64,000 nucleotides of DNA from Fratercula arctica (lineage: Eukaryota > Chordata > Aves > Charadriiformes > Alcidae). Location: NCBI GenBank assembly GCA_947846985.1, contig CANTUZ010000001.1, forward strand, positions 33,504,727-33,568,726, written 5' to 3'. Numbering within the stretch: position 1 is the first letter of the stretch; every line of letters begins with the position of its first letter. A program made the translations under genes and the position numbers. Below are positions 1-12,511 of the stretch, piece by piece. The notes under the pieces were generated by a model that did not search any database, was not told the DNA's origin, and saw only the letters and a list, made by a program, of their open reading frames with translations.

Positions 1-2426
1 CTAGGAGGCACACAGGCAGGGTCAGGCCATGAGGAGGTGATGCATCATGACTTTATTTTTGGTAAAAAAAACTTTTCATCCCTGAGCCACCTTGCTTCAC
101 TCGGCTGCTGTTTGTCAGGCATCCGTTTGAAGGGGACGACAACACCCATGAATACCTAGGACCAGTACCGAGGTTTATGTCCCTTGATACACTATTTCAT
201 CCTAAAGGCAATATAGACCACACAGGCCTCTAAGATACCTTGAATCTGACAGCATTTTAAATAAATGCATATGGTCACATCATAAAGAGAGGTAAATCAG
301 TGTAGCCTGGGTGAAATTGGGTCCTTTAAACTGCACAGGAATTACACATCTCGGTGTGAGCAATCCTGAGCAGCTGGGTCTCATGCATTGTGAAGGAGTC
401 GCACAGCTGGCTCCGGGCAGGCTGGGGGCATTTACAGACACCCCCTATGGCAGATGATTGGGCTGGCAACAGACTTAATCCTGGGAATACTTTCAGCAAG
501 CTGCAGCCTATGGCTGCCGCACCTCCCAGCACCTCCTAAACACACCAACTGTGCATCTGCTGCGGGTGCCAAAGCAGCGCGGTCGTGCACATCACTAAAA
601 GAGATACTGGAGACGCCCGGCAGGGTCAGCGATATGCCAAGCCACTGCCTGATCTCATTTACAGCTGAAGCCCACAGATGAAGGCAGAACCAGCTCACTG
701 TGTTTAATTGCAAAGGGGCATTAGCTGCGGAGCTGTGAGGCCAAGTATTTGGCTGCTATGTTCAACCCTTCCACATGTCAGGGAAAAAGGCCAGTAGTAC
801 TGTGTGCTAATGGCTCCCAGTAGTGGCAAGTTAGTCTTTTCCTTGGACACTTCCTTGCTAATGGATCTATGAAGTGTTTTCTTACCATAATAAGCTACAG
901 TTAGCCTGTCAGAGGTGGTACTCTGTGCCAAAACCTATTCAAACAGGTTATACAAATATTTTGCTCAAAAATTTCCTCAAGCTCACAGAAAATGGTTAAT
1001 CATTCATTCACCAAAGGTTGCATTCCTCAAGTGTTAAGGAACCAGTAAAAGTCTACCATAAACTTTTATAATGAGCTTCTGTACTGAGCATCCAGCAGTC
1101 TCACTTTCTCCGTTACCTGGCCTTGCATGTGTACGGACCAGACCCAGCCTGTTCCGGGGTGCCCGTGTCTGCTGCCAGGAATAGATCATGCTGGAATTTA
1201 TTAATCCACTTTGCTCAGCTCTGCCACTCCGGCCGGCACTGCAGCATTAGCTGTGTTCGCTCAGTACTTCCACTTCTTATTGAGTGATGATTACATCCGA
1301 GCAGCGGGGACCGGTGAGTCATCAAAGGGTATAAATTCCAGGCTCTGTTTAAATGTTAAAAAGGTGGTAAATGCATGATATATGAACTGCTAAAATCTTC
1401 TACAGTTGGGAAAGTGGTATGCTATAAACAGGATTTATTTTCAATATATTAAAAATTTCTTGAGTATTCCGCTGATAAATATCACAAGGGGCTGTATTCT
1501 TATTGTGCTGTAATTAAAATGAATGTTTCAAAAATGCCTGCCCGCAGGCTGACAATAATGACAGCGGAAACAGGAGAGGAAAATAAAAGTTAATGGAACT
1601 GGACCAGAGTTAAGAGATGTCACAAAACTGACTTTATTCCATATGTGCACAAGTTCCATTTAGAAATATTTAATAGTATGCATATAGCTATTATTACACT
1701 CATAAATTAATCTTTGCTGACAGCAAATAGTTCATTATCGGTTACTCAGAGTCAGAGTTTAACACCGAGCACACAGCTTGCCAAAACCTTTCGGCTCAGG
1801 GACAACAATCTTCAAAAGATGACAGTGACAAATATCCCACACATTTAATCCAAAAGGTCTTTGGATGCGGCTCTGTGATCTTTTGACGGGGGACCTCAAG
1901 ACAGCTTTCTGCTGGAAGTGCCAGCCTGGGTGCCCCCCAGGGCTCCCCCCATAGCGCAGGGGGAGGCTGTGCGATCAAGTGTGCCTCTGGCATTGGCATT
2001 AAGTCTGTTGCCAGCCTGCTCTGCCGTCAGGGTGGCTGGAAGGCATCCATATGTCTGGGAACTGAGCAAGTCAGGGAGCACCGTATGTTCCTGCCTGCTC
2101 TTAAAAAAATAAAAGCGTTGAGACACTCTTTGGGCAAGGATTAGGTTTTAGTATTAATTCTTAGTTTGATCACCAGCACAAGAAAAGGGCCTCGTTGTCT
2201 TTGTTGCAGGGCTCTGCAAAAATGCAAGAACACAACAGAATACAGAATGTTTAACCTAAGCTGGCATAAGTAGCAATTCTGTCTTAAAACTGTGAAAGAA
2301 AGGTACTGGATGCATGACCAAGGAACAAATGTCTCAAGACAACTTTGTCTTGTAACAAAACAGCCAGCTAGGAACAATACCAGAAGAGACATAAAAAATA
2401 ATTTTAAAAAGACCTCAACCAAACAT
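1..2426. other. unique non-coding DNA, no gene seen
   Basis: I see no exon, known repeat or RNA gene. Open frames are short, lie on both strands and show no protein family. A somewhat GC-richer patch near 1200-1345 holds an AP-1-type TGAGTCA at 1315-1321 followed by a TATA-like run (GGTATAAATT, about 1328-1337). This could be a regulatory element, but nothing here proves it. Confidence 0.6.
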
Positions 2427-2472
2427 AAAAAAAACAAAAACAAAAACAAAAACAAAAACAAAAAAAAAAAAA
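2427..2472. repeat. (CAAAAA)n simple repeat
   Basis: Five or so near-perfect CAAAAA units are flanked by pure A runs. The tract ends directly at the start of the CR1 tail beginning near 2474. Confidence 0.95.
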
Positions 2473-2473
2473 C

Positions 2474-2666
2474 AGGAAGAAAGCTTTCCACAATGAGGTC
2501 AGCCATTGGAATAATCTTCCCAGGGAAGTGGTGGATTCCCCAACATTGGGCACTTTTGTGTTTTATCTGGGCAGGGTGCTGGGCTGTCTTGTCTAGACCG
2601 TACTTTTGCCAAGAAAGTTTGGACCAGATGATCCTTGAGGTCCCTTCCAACCTGGTATTCTATGAT
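2474..2666 (+). mobile_element. CR1 LINE, 3' end fragment
   Basis: This is a 5'-truncated CR1 of about 190 bp. It carries the end of ORF2 (sequence for the 'W-N-x-L-P-x-E-V-V-D' stretch around GGGAAGTGGTGGATTCCCC), a 3' UTR with GGACCAGATGATCCTTGAGG, and a single terminal ATTCTATGAT at 2657-2666. It belongs to a different subfamily from the other copies here (TGGATTCCCC rather than TGGAGTC or TGGAGGCC). It cannot move by itself. Confidence 0.88.
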
Positions 2667-5600
2667 AAAAACTCACTTGATTAGTTAGAATAATTAGGGT
2701 ATGAAACGACCTGAAATAAGAAGATTCTTATGTTCTATGGTCTAAATACAATGCTTATAAGAAACAAAGGCACTTCCAACCTAATAGCAGCGTGAAAAGG
2801 AGATCGGGAAGAAGTATATTGAATTTATTCAGGAAGTTGTGAAAGGAAACAAAGAATTGAAAGTCATAAGAAGGTAAAGGAAAGAGAAAGCAGCCAACGT
2901 GAAGAGCTAGACAGAGATGGAAATTAAGTGCCAGTCAAGCCCTTAATAGCAAGATCTATGAGCAGGATTGGGGTGTGATGTACAGCTCAGAGCTATTGCA
3001 AGTCTTTTTTGCGCATCCCTGGGAGATAAAAGTTCATTCTGAGGCCCATCTTTGGAAGAAGTCTTGTAAAAACGATTGCACTAAAAAGAAGTTGGTCAAA
3101 AAAAGCCTATATCCTTTCACAAGGTATTTATTCATCTTGTTTTACTGACCCATAGCATCAACTAGCAAAAGTGCAGTTGTTTACTAAGTGCTGTGATATG
3201 GTTTTAAAATGCTATAGAAAGCTTTACAAACTCTGCTGATTTCTATATGACTTACAGGAGGACGAAAGTCAAAGAATAAAGGAAGAAGGAAATATCTGGA
3301 AGAGATAGAACCAGCGTTTATATTGGTAACAAAGGACTGATACCCAAGTGCAGTATGGAAAGTATATCACTAAGATGGGGCGATGAAGCAGAGGGATTTT
3401 TCTCTGTGGAGAAAACTTGAATGTCCTCATCTACTTTTACATGTGTGTCAATCCATACACTAACTGTATTGCAGAATAATAGGGATCAAGCTACAGGACT
3501 TACTAGTTTTAATGAATTGTGATGTCATCCACAAATCCCAGTCCAATGACATGAATTATCCTCATTTCTTCACTCCATAACAGAAATACACAAGAAGATG
3601 GAGTTGCTCTGGTGTTGCCAAGTAAAGCAGCAGTGCAGGCAAAGTGAGAACTATAAGGCATGAAATAGATAACATAGCACCAGGAAAACAAATGACAAAA
3701 GTCTTATTCTTACCATGAAAGAGAAAAAGGTAAAAGAAAAGAGCTCACTGATTTGACATGACTCCAGCAAGCTGAAACTCACCTTAAGACAATGATACTA
3801 AGCAGCAGTCCTAGATACACATTTTCTGTAATGAGCCTGAGGAGCAGAGCTCTTAACTCATAATTGCTTATTGCATACATATTTTTCTGATTGTGGACAA
3901 TACTTTTATTTCAGCTAAGTTCTTCCATGGAAACAACAAACTGTCCCCCTGACCTGTCCCTTGAAGAACTCTTCATCATTGTGGGCATTTTTATTTTGTT
4001 ACGCTGAGATTTATAATGGTTTCAGTAGAAAATGTAAATTTCAATTTCCTACTTCTCCAAAATCTTAATTTTCCAGCTCTTTCTAACTAGTCCACAGATG
4101 GAATTCATCTGCTTCTAAACCCACATATAGATCTGACATAGTTACCTTTGTCTCCTTTTGGTGTGGTAAAAAAGGTATCTCTTTTGGGTGATGAATCTTA
4201 TCCTAAGGAAAGTTTCTAATGTAGGTCATTTTAAATGATTTTTGGAGGCCCATCTCTCTTCATTGGCTACAGAAGGAGCCTCCTGGGATTAGCTCAGTTT
4301 TAGATGCCCACTGCTGGATGTTGAAAGCAGGCTGGTTTGGATCCCTTGAAAATCGTGAGACCTTGGTATTCCTCTGTGGGTTGTGGGTGAATGAGGCCTG
4401 TTGAAACTGCATCAGAAATCAGTGGGCAGCCTCTAGAAGTCCAGATGCTCCTAGTCCTATCAGGTCCTCTGCTTTGTCCTTAGTGACACCAAGCTGATGA
4501 CTCTAAACTGGTATTTGTAAAGGTCAGATGAGACCGCAGGGAACCTGCCTTTGTAGAAATCAAGAATCCCGCCTGAGGCTGGTAACTGAACTGCTGGAAA
4601 AGAATTAATATAGTAGATAATAATAATGAAGACTAGCAAGGATATTGCTTGAGAAATTGCGTGCATTCAAATGTGTGCTTTTGTTAGCTTGGCTGGGATG
4701 CAATGTCTGTATCGTATTAGCAAGGGATTTTTGCTCAATAGGATCAGATTTGTAGAGCAAAACTGTTGTTGCTGATAAACCCAGGCCCACACTACCCTTG
4801 TTTTCAGTGGTTTTACTATGGACTAACTCCATAGATTGAAAGCCCATTAGTGATTGTGGCATGTTGGAGACAACACAGGAGTCCTTCCTATACTTTAGCT
4901 TGGTCTGGAAAGAACATGATCCAAGACTATTCTGAAATGTGAGCCCAAGTGCAGTGACTGGCACGCTGAGGAGATTTGCTTCAAATGTACACTGCTGATC
5001 TGAATTAAAATACTGATGTAGACACACCCAAAATTTCAGTTCCATTGAAAATCTCAAGACCTTGAAGAAAATGTTCATGCAGAGTCAGTTCCTGCAGCCG
5101 TAGTTCAACTAAAAATGTATGGACTCGGGGCCGCAGGAGGAAGGGCAAGCCTATGTGTAATCCTCAGTGTAATCCTTCGGTCTTTGCTGGTATATAGGAA
5201 CTCACATAATCCCGTGTTCCTTACAATTAGGAACTATTCCAGGAAACTGTATGGAGAACTGAGCTGTGTTTGCCATGTTTCTGGAGGAGTGCTAATGTGG
5301 AAAAATTAGTCATATGAGTTGGAATAAGGCAGATGAACTAAACCACAGCTCCTCTTTGATCTATGCACCTTTCCTTCCTAATCCCTGCCTTCCTCTACCA
5401 TAACCATGGAAAGGAAATGCTGGGGTGATCCCAAATTCAGGTATTTGAATGCGTTCCCTGGTATTGGCATATGGATTGGGGATACTTCTCCTTCCCTGCT
5501 GAAGTTAGCACAGGCTATGCACCATGAACAGTGCAATAGAAATAACAAACAATATTAATAAACTATGCAGGCAGTCAGATATTTTACTGTGTTCAGCCTT

Positions 5601-5746
5601 GTTAAAATATATGGTGCTCCGGCACTTGTGCTGTACAAGTAAGTAGCGTTAATGCGTGCAATCTGTATCTAAAAATTCATCAGGGTTTGAGTTTGAACTA
5701 CCACATTTTCATATCCCAATACAAGGCCGAAAGACTTGGCAAGACA
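2667..5746. other. unique non-coding DNA, no gene seen
   Basis: AT-rich sequence without recognisable repeats. A minus-strand frame of 157 codons (4605-5078) shows no family match and is about what chance would give in a window this size. A 54-nt piece at 3783-3836 (minus) is bounded by good splice-site consensus but is too short to call. Confidence 0.55.
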
Positions 5747-5787
5747 ATTTTCTTTCTTTTTTTCCTTTTTTTTTTTTTTTTTTTTTT
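5747..5787. repeat. T-rich tract with T22 run
   Basis: TTTC-type repeats lead into an uninterrupted run of 22 T (5766-5787). No retroposon body is recognisable on either side. Confidence 0.9.
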
Positions 5788-7624
5788 AATTGAGTTTCTT
5801 TCCCTTCCTTGCTTTGTGTGTGCACAGACCGATGACCAATCCCACCTCCTCTCCTCATGGCCACAAAGAGACTGCTTTCACGAGAGCATTGCCTGCTCTG
5901 GGACTCCTGGCGCAAAGCAAAGCAAATTTGACATCATTTCAATAATTTGATGACATTACAGCTGCTTTCCCCCGTGCTGTTTTTTTGTGTCTCCACAAGC
6001 TTATGTCTCCCTTCCTCGATTATCCTTGCTGGAGAGCTGACTGCCATCTAGTGATCCCTTAACTACCTTGTTCCCTATTGTCACTTTGCAATATGCTTGT
6101 CTTACAGCTCCAATCTTTTACTTTATAGCCTGCCCTCTTTCTCTTTTTCCCCGGTGTTATGAGCAATATCAATTATAAAGCTTTGAAACACAGCCTACCA
6201 ATCCCAGCAGAGGACAAACTAAATGCGATATTAAGTCATAATTTCAGTCCACATAATTTTTTTTCTCCTTCTGTATTTTATAGAAGGGATATTGGATTTC
6301 TGTGCTTCTCTATAACCTTGCTGTCAAATAAAATCCTTCAGCAAGGGAGAAGGTTGTTTAACCCACCAGCAATGAACCATTGATTATGGCTGAATGTATT
6401 TAGCACGTTAATATGCCCATCCACCCTGGTACACGCTGTCTGCGCTTTTTGGCTCTTTCTCTAAGTGACTTGGTGCAGCTGCCTGTGTGTGGAGGGAGCA
6501 GACCGAGCTCAACTGTTTCCAACATCACGCCAAGAAAACCTGCTCGGAGCAAACCCTAATGACTCCATGCTGCAAAAGGAGGTAGCCTCGCTGCACAAAC
6601 CCTTAAATGTCATCCATCCCCCAGCAGGTACTTCCCCCAGCAGCGACAAAATGAGACACTGGATATAGAAACACGGTCCTTTTTCTGAGTTGTTTAGTCA
6701 CCTAGTCCAAATGAGATGCAAACTGTTCTTAATTCATTAACATCTGAGCAAGGCTTGGAGGAGGTAAAGCACTCCCTAACTGCTGAGAATCAGGATAATT
6801 AATTTCCGAGTCCAATCCAATTAAAATAGAACTTCAAAGGGACTTTAAGCAGGGAAATCTGAGATGTAAGTCATTTGAAACATGAGATATTAAACTGTCT
6901 TCTCATACAGTCCTATATATTCCCACTTAAGCAAGTGGAGGTCTTCCTGTCTCTTTGTCTGTGGGTCCATTTGGAAATGGAGGAGGAGAAGGAGGATAAC
7001 AAATTAAATATTTTACAGTGACAGGCAAACAGCGTACTCTCCAGATTGACAGGTAACCAGGCTGCATTAAAAAAAAAAAAATAACCAACAACCGTGAGAC
7101 TAACGTTGAGCTGGCAAATTTTTCCATGGATTAGAATAGCAATCGTATTAAAAAGACAGGTGCTCAAAAACACTAGAGAAATCAATGTGATTTATTGAAT
7201 GCATTCAGGGAATCCCAGACACATGTTGATCCTGGGAGAAAAGCTAAAAGCTTAATTTTTCAGTGAGCAGAGAAAGAAGGGACAATTTGTCTGAAGACCA
7301 TGAGGACTCTAAAAATGCAAATGGTATCAAGGCATTATGAACAGATTTGTTACAGGCACAAGCATCACTTACATCCTAGTACCAAACAGCCAAACCTGCA
7401 TTGCAATATACCTGGCGTAGCCACACTGTGTACCCAGGTCAGCTTCATAGGTCTAGGACCGATGTAAACAACAGAACTAGCTTTGAAATTTACTCAGGAG
7501 AGATCCATTGTTTCTTTTCTTTTAGGGCAAATGACTTCCCAGAAGAATCGAAGAAGTAAGCATGTGCAGATACTGGGAAATAGTGCGCCTAGGAGGGGTT
7601 TTGCAAATGACCTGGATTAATTTT
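5788..7624. other. unique non-coding DNA
   Basis: No gene or interspersed repeat recognised. It contains an A13 homopolymer at 7069-7081. Confidence 0.6.
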
Positions 7625-7775
7625 CAGCTTCTGCCATTGCTCTCTTGATCATCAAAAGTAGTTGTTAGTGTCTCCCTGCCTCAGTTTTCCCATCTGGAAA
7701 AGGGGATAATTATAGTAGTCTTTGTGTCAAGCTCTTCAAAAGACTTATTGAGGCAAAACACTAATCAAAAAAGAG
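7625..7775 (+). mobile_element. MIR-like ancient SINE fragment
   Basis: The stretch around 7676-7720 (CTGCCTCAGTTTTCCCATCT followed by GGAAAAGGGGATAATTATAG) matches the core of the MIR SINE family. That core reads CTCAGTTTCCTCATCTGTAA then ATGGGGATAATAATAG. Upstream, CAGCTTCTGCCATTGCTCTC resembles the MIR segment with AGCTCTGCCACTTACTAGCT. The flanks decay quickly. MIRs are tRNA-derived, non-autonomous elements that spread before the amniote radiation and are rare but present in birds. The match was judged by eye. Confidence 0.65.
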
Positions 7776-9940
7776 TTTCCTGCAATAGAGCATAGTCCAG
7801 GTACATCTATAACAAGGTCAGTGCTGGGACTGCAGGTCGTGGTCATGTCCCCAGCTCAGTTTCAAGCTGCCTTCAAAAGTCCGTCCTGAAAGCCAGATGA
7901 ATGGGGTGAGCTGTACACCTCCTATTTTGCCAGCAACACCTGGCTGCGAATTCAAGGCTTGTTTGTCTACAAAAGCTGAAATTCCAGGATTACGCTATGA
8001 AGAAGAAGGTACCCTCTTGTGCTGGGCATTTGCATTGCTGGCAGAAAGTCTTCACACCTAGCAATTTGCTGCTAAACATAGCAGCAAACTGTGGAGATGT
8101 TTCAATCCGACTGTAGCGGCAGGTGGCTTCGCAATAATTAGTCACATTCTTCTCTCTTCACAGAAATCAATTCATTTCCTTATTATGTCTCTGCGTCTGC
8201 CGTATTGATTAGCGATACACAGCACAACCCAGAGAAGCCATTCCTGGTCAAACGAAATTCTCGGTTAACGTGCAGGAAAATACGCCATGAATATTGACTA
8301 CCCAAGCAAAATGCCCAAGCAAAACAGAAAGCGAAGTCCCCATGAGAACAGCCTGTCATGTCTGCGACCCCGTCTGCTTGTAACGGGCTACAGCCAAACT
8401 GCAAACCGAAGTGCTGAAGGGATGCCCAAGGAAAGCGTTCACAGGGAGGTATGAGCCCCAGAAACCCACAGGGTTGTGTTCCCAGGAGCTGGGATCCCTT
8501 GCTTGTGGTGCTCAGGGTTCGCCCCGGTCAGAGGAGAAGTGAGACCTTGTCCCAAGGCAACCTGAGAGACTGGTGCCGGCGTGTTTCGCAAAAACCCAAG
8601 CTGTCCTTGAGTAGATGAAACCTGGCTTGGCAGACGTCATTAGTAGCATTGACTTCAGCAGGAGCAATACTTCACACAACAGCAGACAGTGTCACAGAGG
8701 ACCATCTAACTTGCAGATTGGACTCATTAAAGGACTGCTACTCTGCCAGCTGGACAATCAATGTCTTTTGTACTATTAAGGAAATTAATCATTTGCTGGA
8801 TATCTTTATGAAGTAAAATAGCTCTCAAGGCCCTTAGATCAAACAAAAAGAATGCACAACAAAACCTTTGATGGATGCAGACAATACTTCCTGATTTCCT
8901 GGGTTAATACAGCATCAGAATTTGAGAAGTCTTGAAAATGTTGGTTTCCACATGCTCAAATTAAGGAATTCTTCCCAAACGATACCCAGTATTCCACTGG
9001 GCTGCTGAGAAAGCACCAGGAATTGAATTGTAACATCAGTTGTTTCATGCTGCTTCCAGTGATGATGAAGTACTTTTTTCCTGTTAGAAGGGAACATTTT
9101 GTAACCCACTTGTCTTATTTGGGCTGTAAAAGGTTTGCCTTGAGATGTTTATTATTTACTCAATACCTAATTGCCGCGCTAGAATGCATTCACAACAAAG
9201 CACATACCAATTTTTATTATCAAGCTTGTGGTTCTGTTTTTCTCTAAGAAGCAAACAAACAAAATATTTCCTGTTGTGTTTCAGTTATCCATCGATCCTC
9301 AGGCAAAAATAAAGCAGAAGTTCATAATAATATGGCTGTGATATAACACACATACAGTTTTATTGTAGAATTGCTTTTGTCCATTTATGTTTCTGATTGG
9401 CTGCTTGGGCAGAAGGAAATTAAGCCATAAAGAATAAGTTGCTGTACATGATATTTCATTTCTGGAGGAATGACAGTGGAAATGCATGGGCTGGGGGCCC
9501 CCGTGCATTCGTCTCTCCTGGTATGCAGAAGTGAAACGAAATGTCACATACAGCTGCCTAGCCTGAGCTTATTTCACTGTAACATTTCAGTAAAACACAG
9601 TATTAGAAGGAAACCCAAAACCTCAGACAGTGTTACTTTGAACAGCTTCGGTGTGACTCTGTTTTTTTTATTACGCAGATGTCAGCTCCCTCTTTTATCT
9701 CTCCGGCCATTCATTTCAAGTCCATCTGACATACCATTTCACCCAGCACCAAATGGGCAACAGTGTGCGTGTGCTCTTATTGCTCAGAAACCGCTCTGAA
9801 AGGTTCCTCTAAGCCGGGGTGTATTTGAATAGTCCTGCTCTTGCATAGTCCTTCCATGTCTTTGAGCTGGTGGGTAACTAACCACAGCACGACCGCACTG
9901 CGAGAAATCAAATCTATTCTCTGATCAGCATTTCTGTGTT
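7776..9940. other. unique non-coding DNA, no gene seen
   Basis: No repeat family or exon recognised. Frames are short and overlap on both strands. Confidence 0.6.
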
Positions 9941-9985
9941 CTTTTTCTTTTTCTATTTCTTTTTTTCTTTTTTTTTTTTTTTTTT
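9941..9985. repeat. T-rich tract (CTTTTT)n with T18 run
   Basis: Pyrimidine tract ending in 18 uninterrupted T (9968-9985). Confidence 0.9.
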
Positions 9986-10642
9986 GGTACAAGAGCAACC
10001 AATTAGCAAGAGAAAGCAGAAAGAAAATAAGTCACTTAAAATACCCCGTAACATTAAAAAGTACAGATTTAAAATGCAGTTTGATAAGTAGCTCATTCAT
10101 TCTCTTGCAGACACCTTGGCTTTTTTCTGCAGTGAAAGAGAACATTTTCTTTTCATGGCCACTGGGATGCCAGCAGGAGGTTGACTTCAATGAAAGCTAC
10201 ATTTAGCTGTAAATTTAGATGTGGTGCCAAACTGTCATGATTAAGGAATTATATTACATTGGGTCTGGAAAGGTGAACAGAAATATTAATAAGAAAAAAT
10301 GGCATTGCGCTACATAGTGAGGCGAAGTGTCCTCATATGTATTGTTAGCAGACACTTTGGTCGTTTTTTCCTAAGTATAAATTTTTTCTCCCTTAATGGT
10401 TCATTGCGTTGCTGGTCCATCGCTGGTCTCCTGCATGGGACCAACCCAAAGACTCCTGTAATCCCCAGGACTCCAGCTCTTCTCATCAGCAGGTACTGGA
10501 CAGGACTGGCCACAAACTCTCCTGGTGGCTCCTGTTGCGAGGGAATCAGCAGAATTCCTGATGGCTGCTGAAGAGCAAAACCTGCTGATAGGAAAAGGGG
10601 AAGATATATTTTTTTCTCTGAAGTTCATAAAAACAATTTAAT
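9986..10642. other. unique non-coding DNA
   Basis: Nothing recognised. A plus-strand frame at 10299-10571 (90 codons) overlaps a minus-strand one and looks fortuitous. Confidence 0.55.
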
Positions 10643-10690
10643 GAGAAAACTTCTCTTTTTTTTCAGGAGAAAACTTCTCTTTTTTTTCAG
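10643..10690. repeat. perfect 24-bp tandem duplication
   Basis: Two identical 24-bp units starting GAGAAAACTTCTC and ending in T8CAG lie at 10643-10666 and 10667-10690. Four bases of a third copy follow. Perfect identity suggests a recent slippage or duplication event. Confidence 0.97.
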
Positions 10691-11195
10691 GAGAACATAT
10701 ATGTGTATATATATACACAGGTACTATAGAAAGATGTACATACAATCAAAAACCGAATTTTTAAAAAAAAATAAATTATCAAAAATCCCCAGTCACAGTT
10801 CAGGAATCTATTGAGATTTCATCAATATAGACTAAAAGTTCAAAGTAAGCTGAGTTTTACTGTAGAAGGCTATTGTCTGTCAGAGATACCGACTGGATGG
10901 CTGAGCAGCACTGTATTAATCCATAAAAAATATGGCTTAATCTTTTCATTGGTTATCATATATTATGTTGTATCTAGTAAATATGTTTAGTACATAAGGA
11001 GTAGATTATTTTTATACACAGTTTCAAATATCTATATATAAATTTATGTATACAAAAATATGCTAATATCTAATAAGCAATGATAATATATAATAGAAAT
11101 TAAAATGTACATAAAGTATATTCACATACAAAAACATGTTTAAGCATACGCACATTTATGTATCTATATATCATATTATATATATATATATACAC
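10691..11195. repeat. AT-rich region with two (TA)n tracts
   Basis: Low-complexity AT-rich DNA. TA/TG alternation lies at 10697-10716 and a longer (TA)n at 11176-11194. Between them the sequence is AT-rich without a clear unit. Confidence 0.8.
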
Positions 11196-11480
11196 GCCTA
11201 TTGGGGTGGAGGGAGTTGGATAGTGTTGATGCTATCATATGCCCTTCACTCTGTCTTGATTATCCTGAATCCACAGTCTGTTTCAGTGCCTCATTATCCT
11301 TATTATTATCACTGCTGTACCTTTAGGTACCTTTGGCAACCCTACAGTGAAGCACAATAGGACATTTATCACAGACAGAAATTGGGGAATCTTTAGTTAA
11401 TTTATTGCCAGCCAACACAAACACCCAGTAACTGATCTGGGTATTGAAACAAAGAAAAATATTAGATTTTTAAAACTTAT
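11196..11480. other. unique non-coding DNA
   Basis: Nothing recognised. Confidence 0.6.
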
Positions 11481-11700
11481 GGAAACATCTATCTTCCCTG
11501 TTCCCGGGGCATATGGTCACCTACAGCTGCAGTCCCTCTAGAGGATCCTGGTCCTGTATGGGTTACCCATGGCTGTAGTCCCTCAGGGGTGTCCCTGCCC
11601 TGGCTTTGATCACCCATGGCCATAGTTCCTCATGGATGTCTCTACCCTTTTTGGCACTGATTGTCCTCACATCCCCCAAGAATGTGTCTCCAGCCCTAGC
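11481..11700 (+). repeat. degenerate minisatellite, unit about 48 bp, 4-5 copies
   Basis: Units begin GGTCACCTACAGCTGCAGTC (11515), GTTACCCATGGCTGTAGTC (11562), TCACCCATGGCCATAGTTC (11610) and a more decayed TTGTCCTCACATCCCCCAAG (11661). Each is followed by a CTG/CCTGCCCTGG-like second half. A partial leading unit is visible at about 11481-11514. Similarity between neighbouring units is moderate, so the array is old. It is distinctly more GC-rich than its surroundings. Confidence 0.7.
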
Positions 11701-12448
11701 CACTGCAGTTTTCTTTCCCCATGACCTTCCCCAGCACGGCCCCCTTGAGGGACAGCCTGCAGCATGTGCCCCAAGCCTGCAAGGTACGATCCTTGCAAAC
11801 TCCACCTATCAGCCCTTCGAGACAGATATCTAAATATCTTCTTATTAGAGCTTCTTATTAGAGGTTCCAGCAAGTTTGCTCATCTGACACAATAACATAT
11901 TCTGTTTGTGAGAGGAAATAATGAGTTTCTTGCCTGTAAATGCCAGACTCCTGAGCAGGATGAAGTAGGTATGCACAGCTCCTTAAGGAACAATGGAAAA
12001 GGGAAAAATAATGGGCTGAGCTGCTCACCAGAGTAGAAGGTAATGAACTGGGCTATTCAGGGATTTAGCTGTTAGGGTTTTTTTAAAGTTTTCCTATTGA
12101 AAATGCTCCTTTCTGGTCATAGGTCCTATCTGAGTGTGCTCCCGATAGTCTTCACAGCTCAAAAGAACAGAAAACAGCTATGATCTCTGCTGTGTCCTGT
12201 AAAAGTAAAGAAAGCTTTCTCATTTTGGGTGTAGGTGGAGGCAACACATTGGGACGGCAATGTGCTTCTGATGTTCCTCTCTGTTTTCTATATACCCCTT
12301 TCGCTATTTCCTGCATACTCCCCACCAGTAATTCCTGACAGGTACTTCTGGCTTGTTTCAGTACCTGTCTATCTCACGACAGCAGGAATAACCACTTGGA
12401 TGCATTAAACAACATCCTTTCTTGCACATACCCAACCTATCCTTTACA
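11701..12448. other. unique DNA with a 13-bp tandem duplication
   Basis: The only structure noted is a perfect tandem copy of CTTCTTATTAGAG at 11838-11850 and 11851-11863. No gene or interspersed repeat seen. Confidence 0.6.
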
Positions 12449-12511
12449 TAATAATGATAATAATAACAACAACAACAACAACAACAATAATAACAACAAC
12501 AACAATAATAA
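12449..12511. repeat. (AAC/AAT)n microsatellite
   Basis: About 21 trinucleotide units of mixed AAT and AAC. Apparent poly-Asn or poly-Cys/Tyr frames across it are artefacts of the repeat. Confidence 0.97.

Noticed and set aside
2141..2650. 169-codon minus-strand open frame
   Set aside because: It runs across the (CAAAAA)n tract, giving poly-Phe/Leu, and across the CR1 tail in antisense. No independent coding signal.
4605..5078. 157-codon minus-strand frame with balanced composition
   Set aside because: No recognisable domain, no splice context. One frame of this length is expected by chance in 64 kb of AT-rich DNA.
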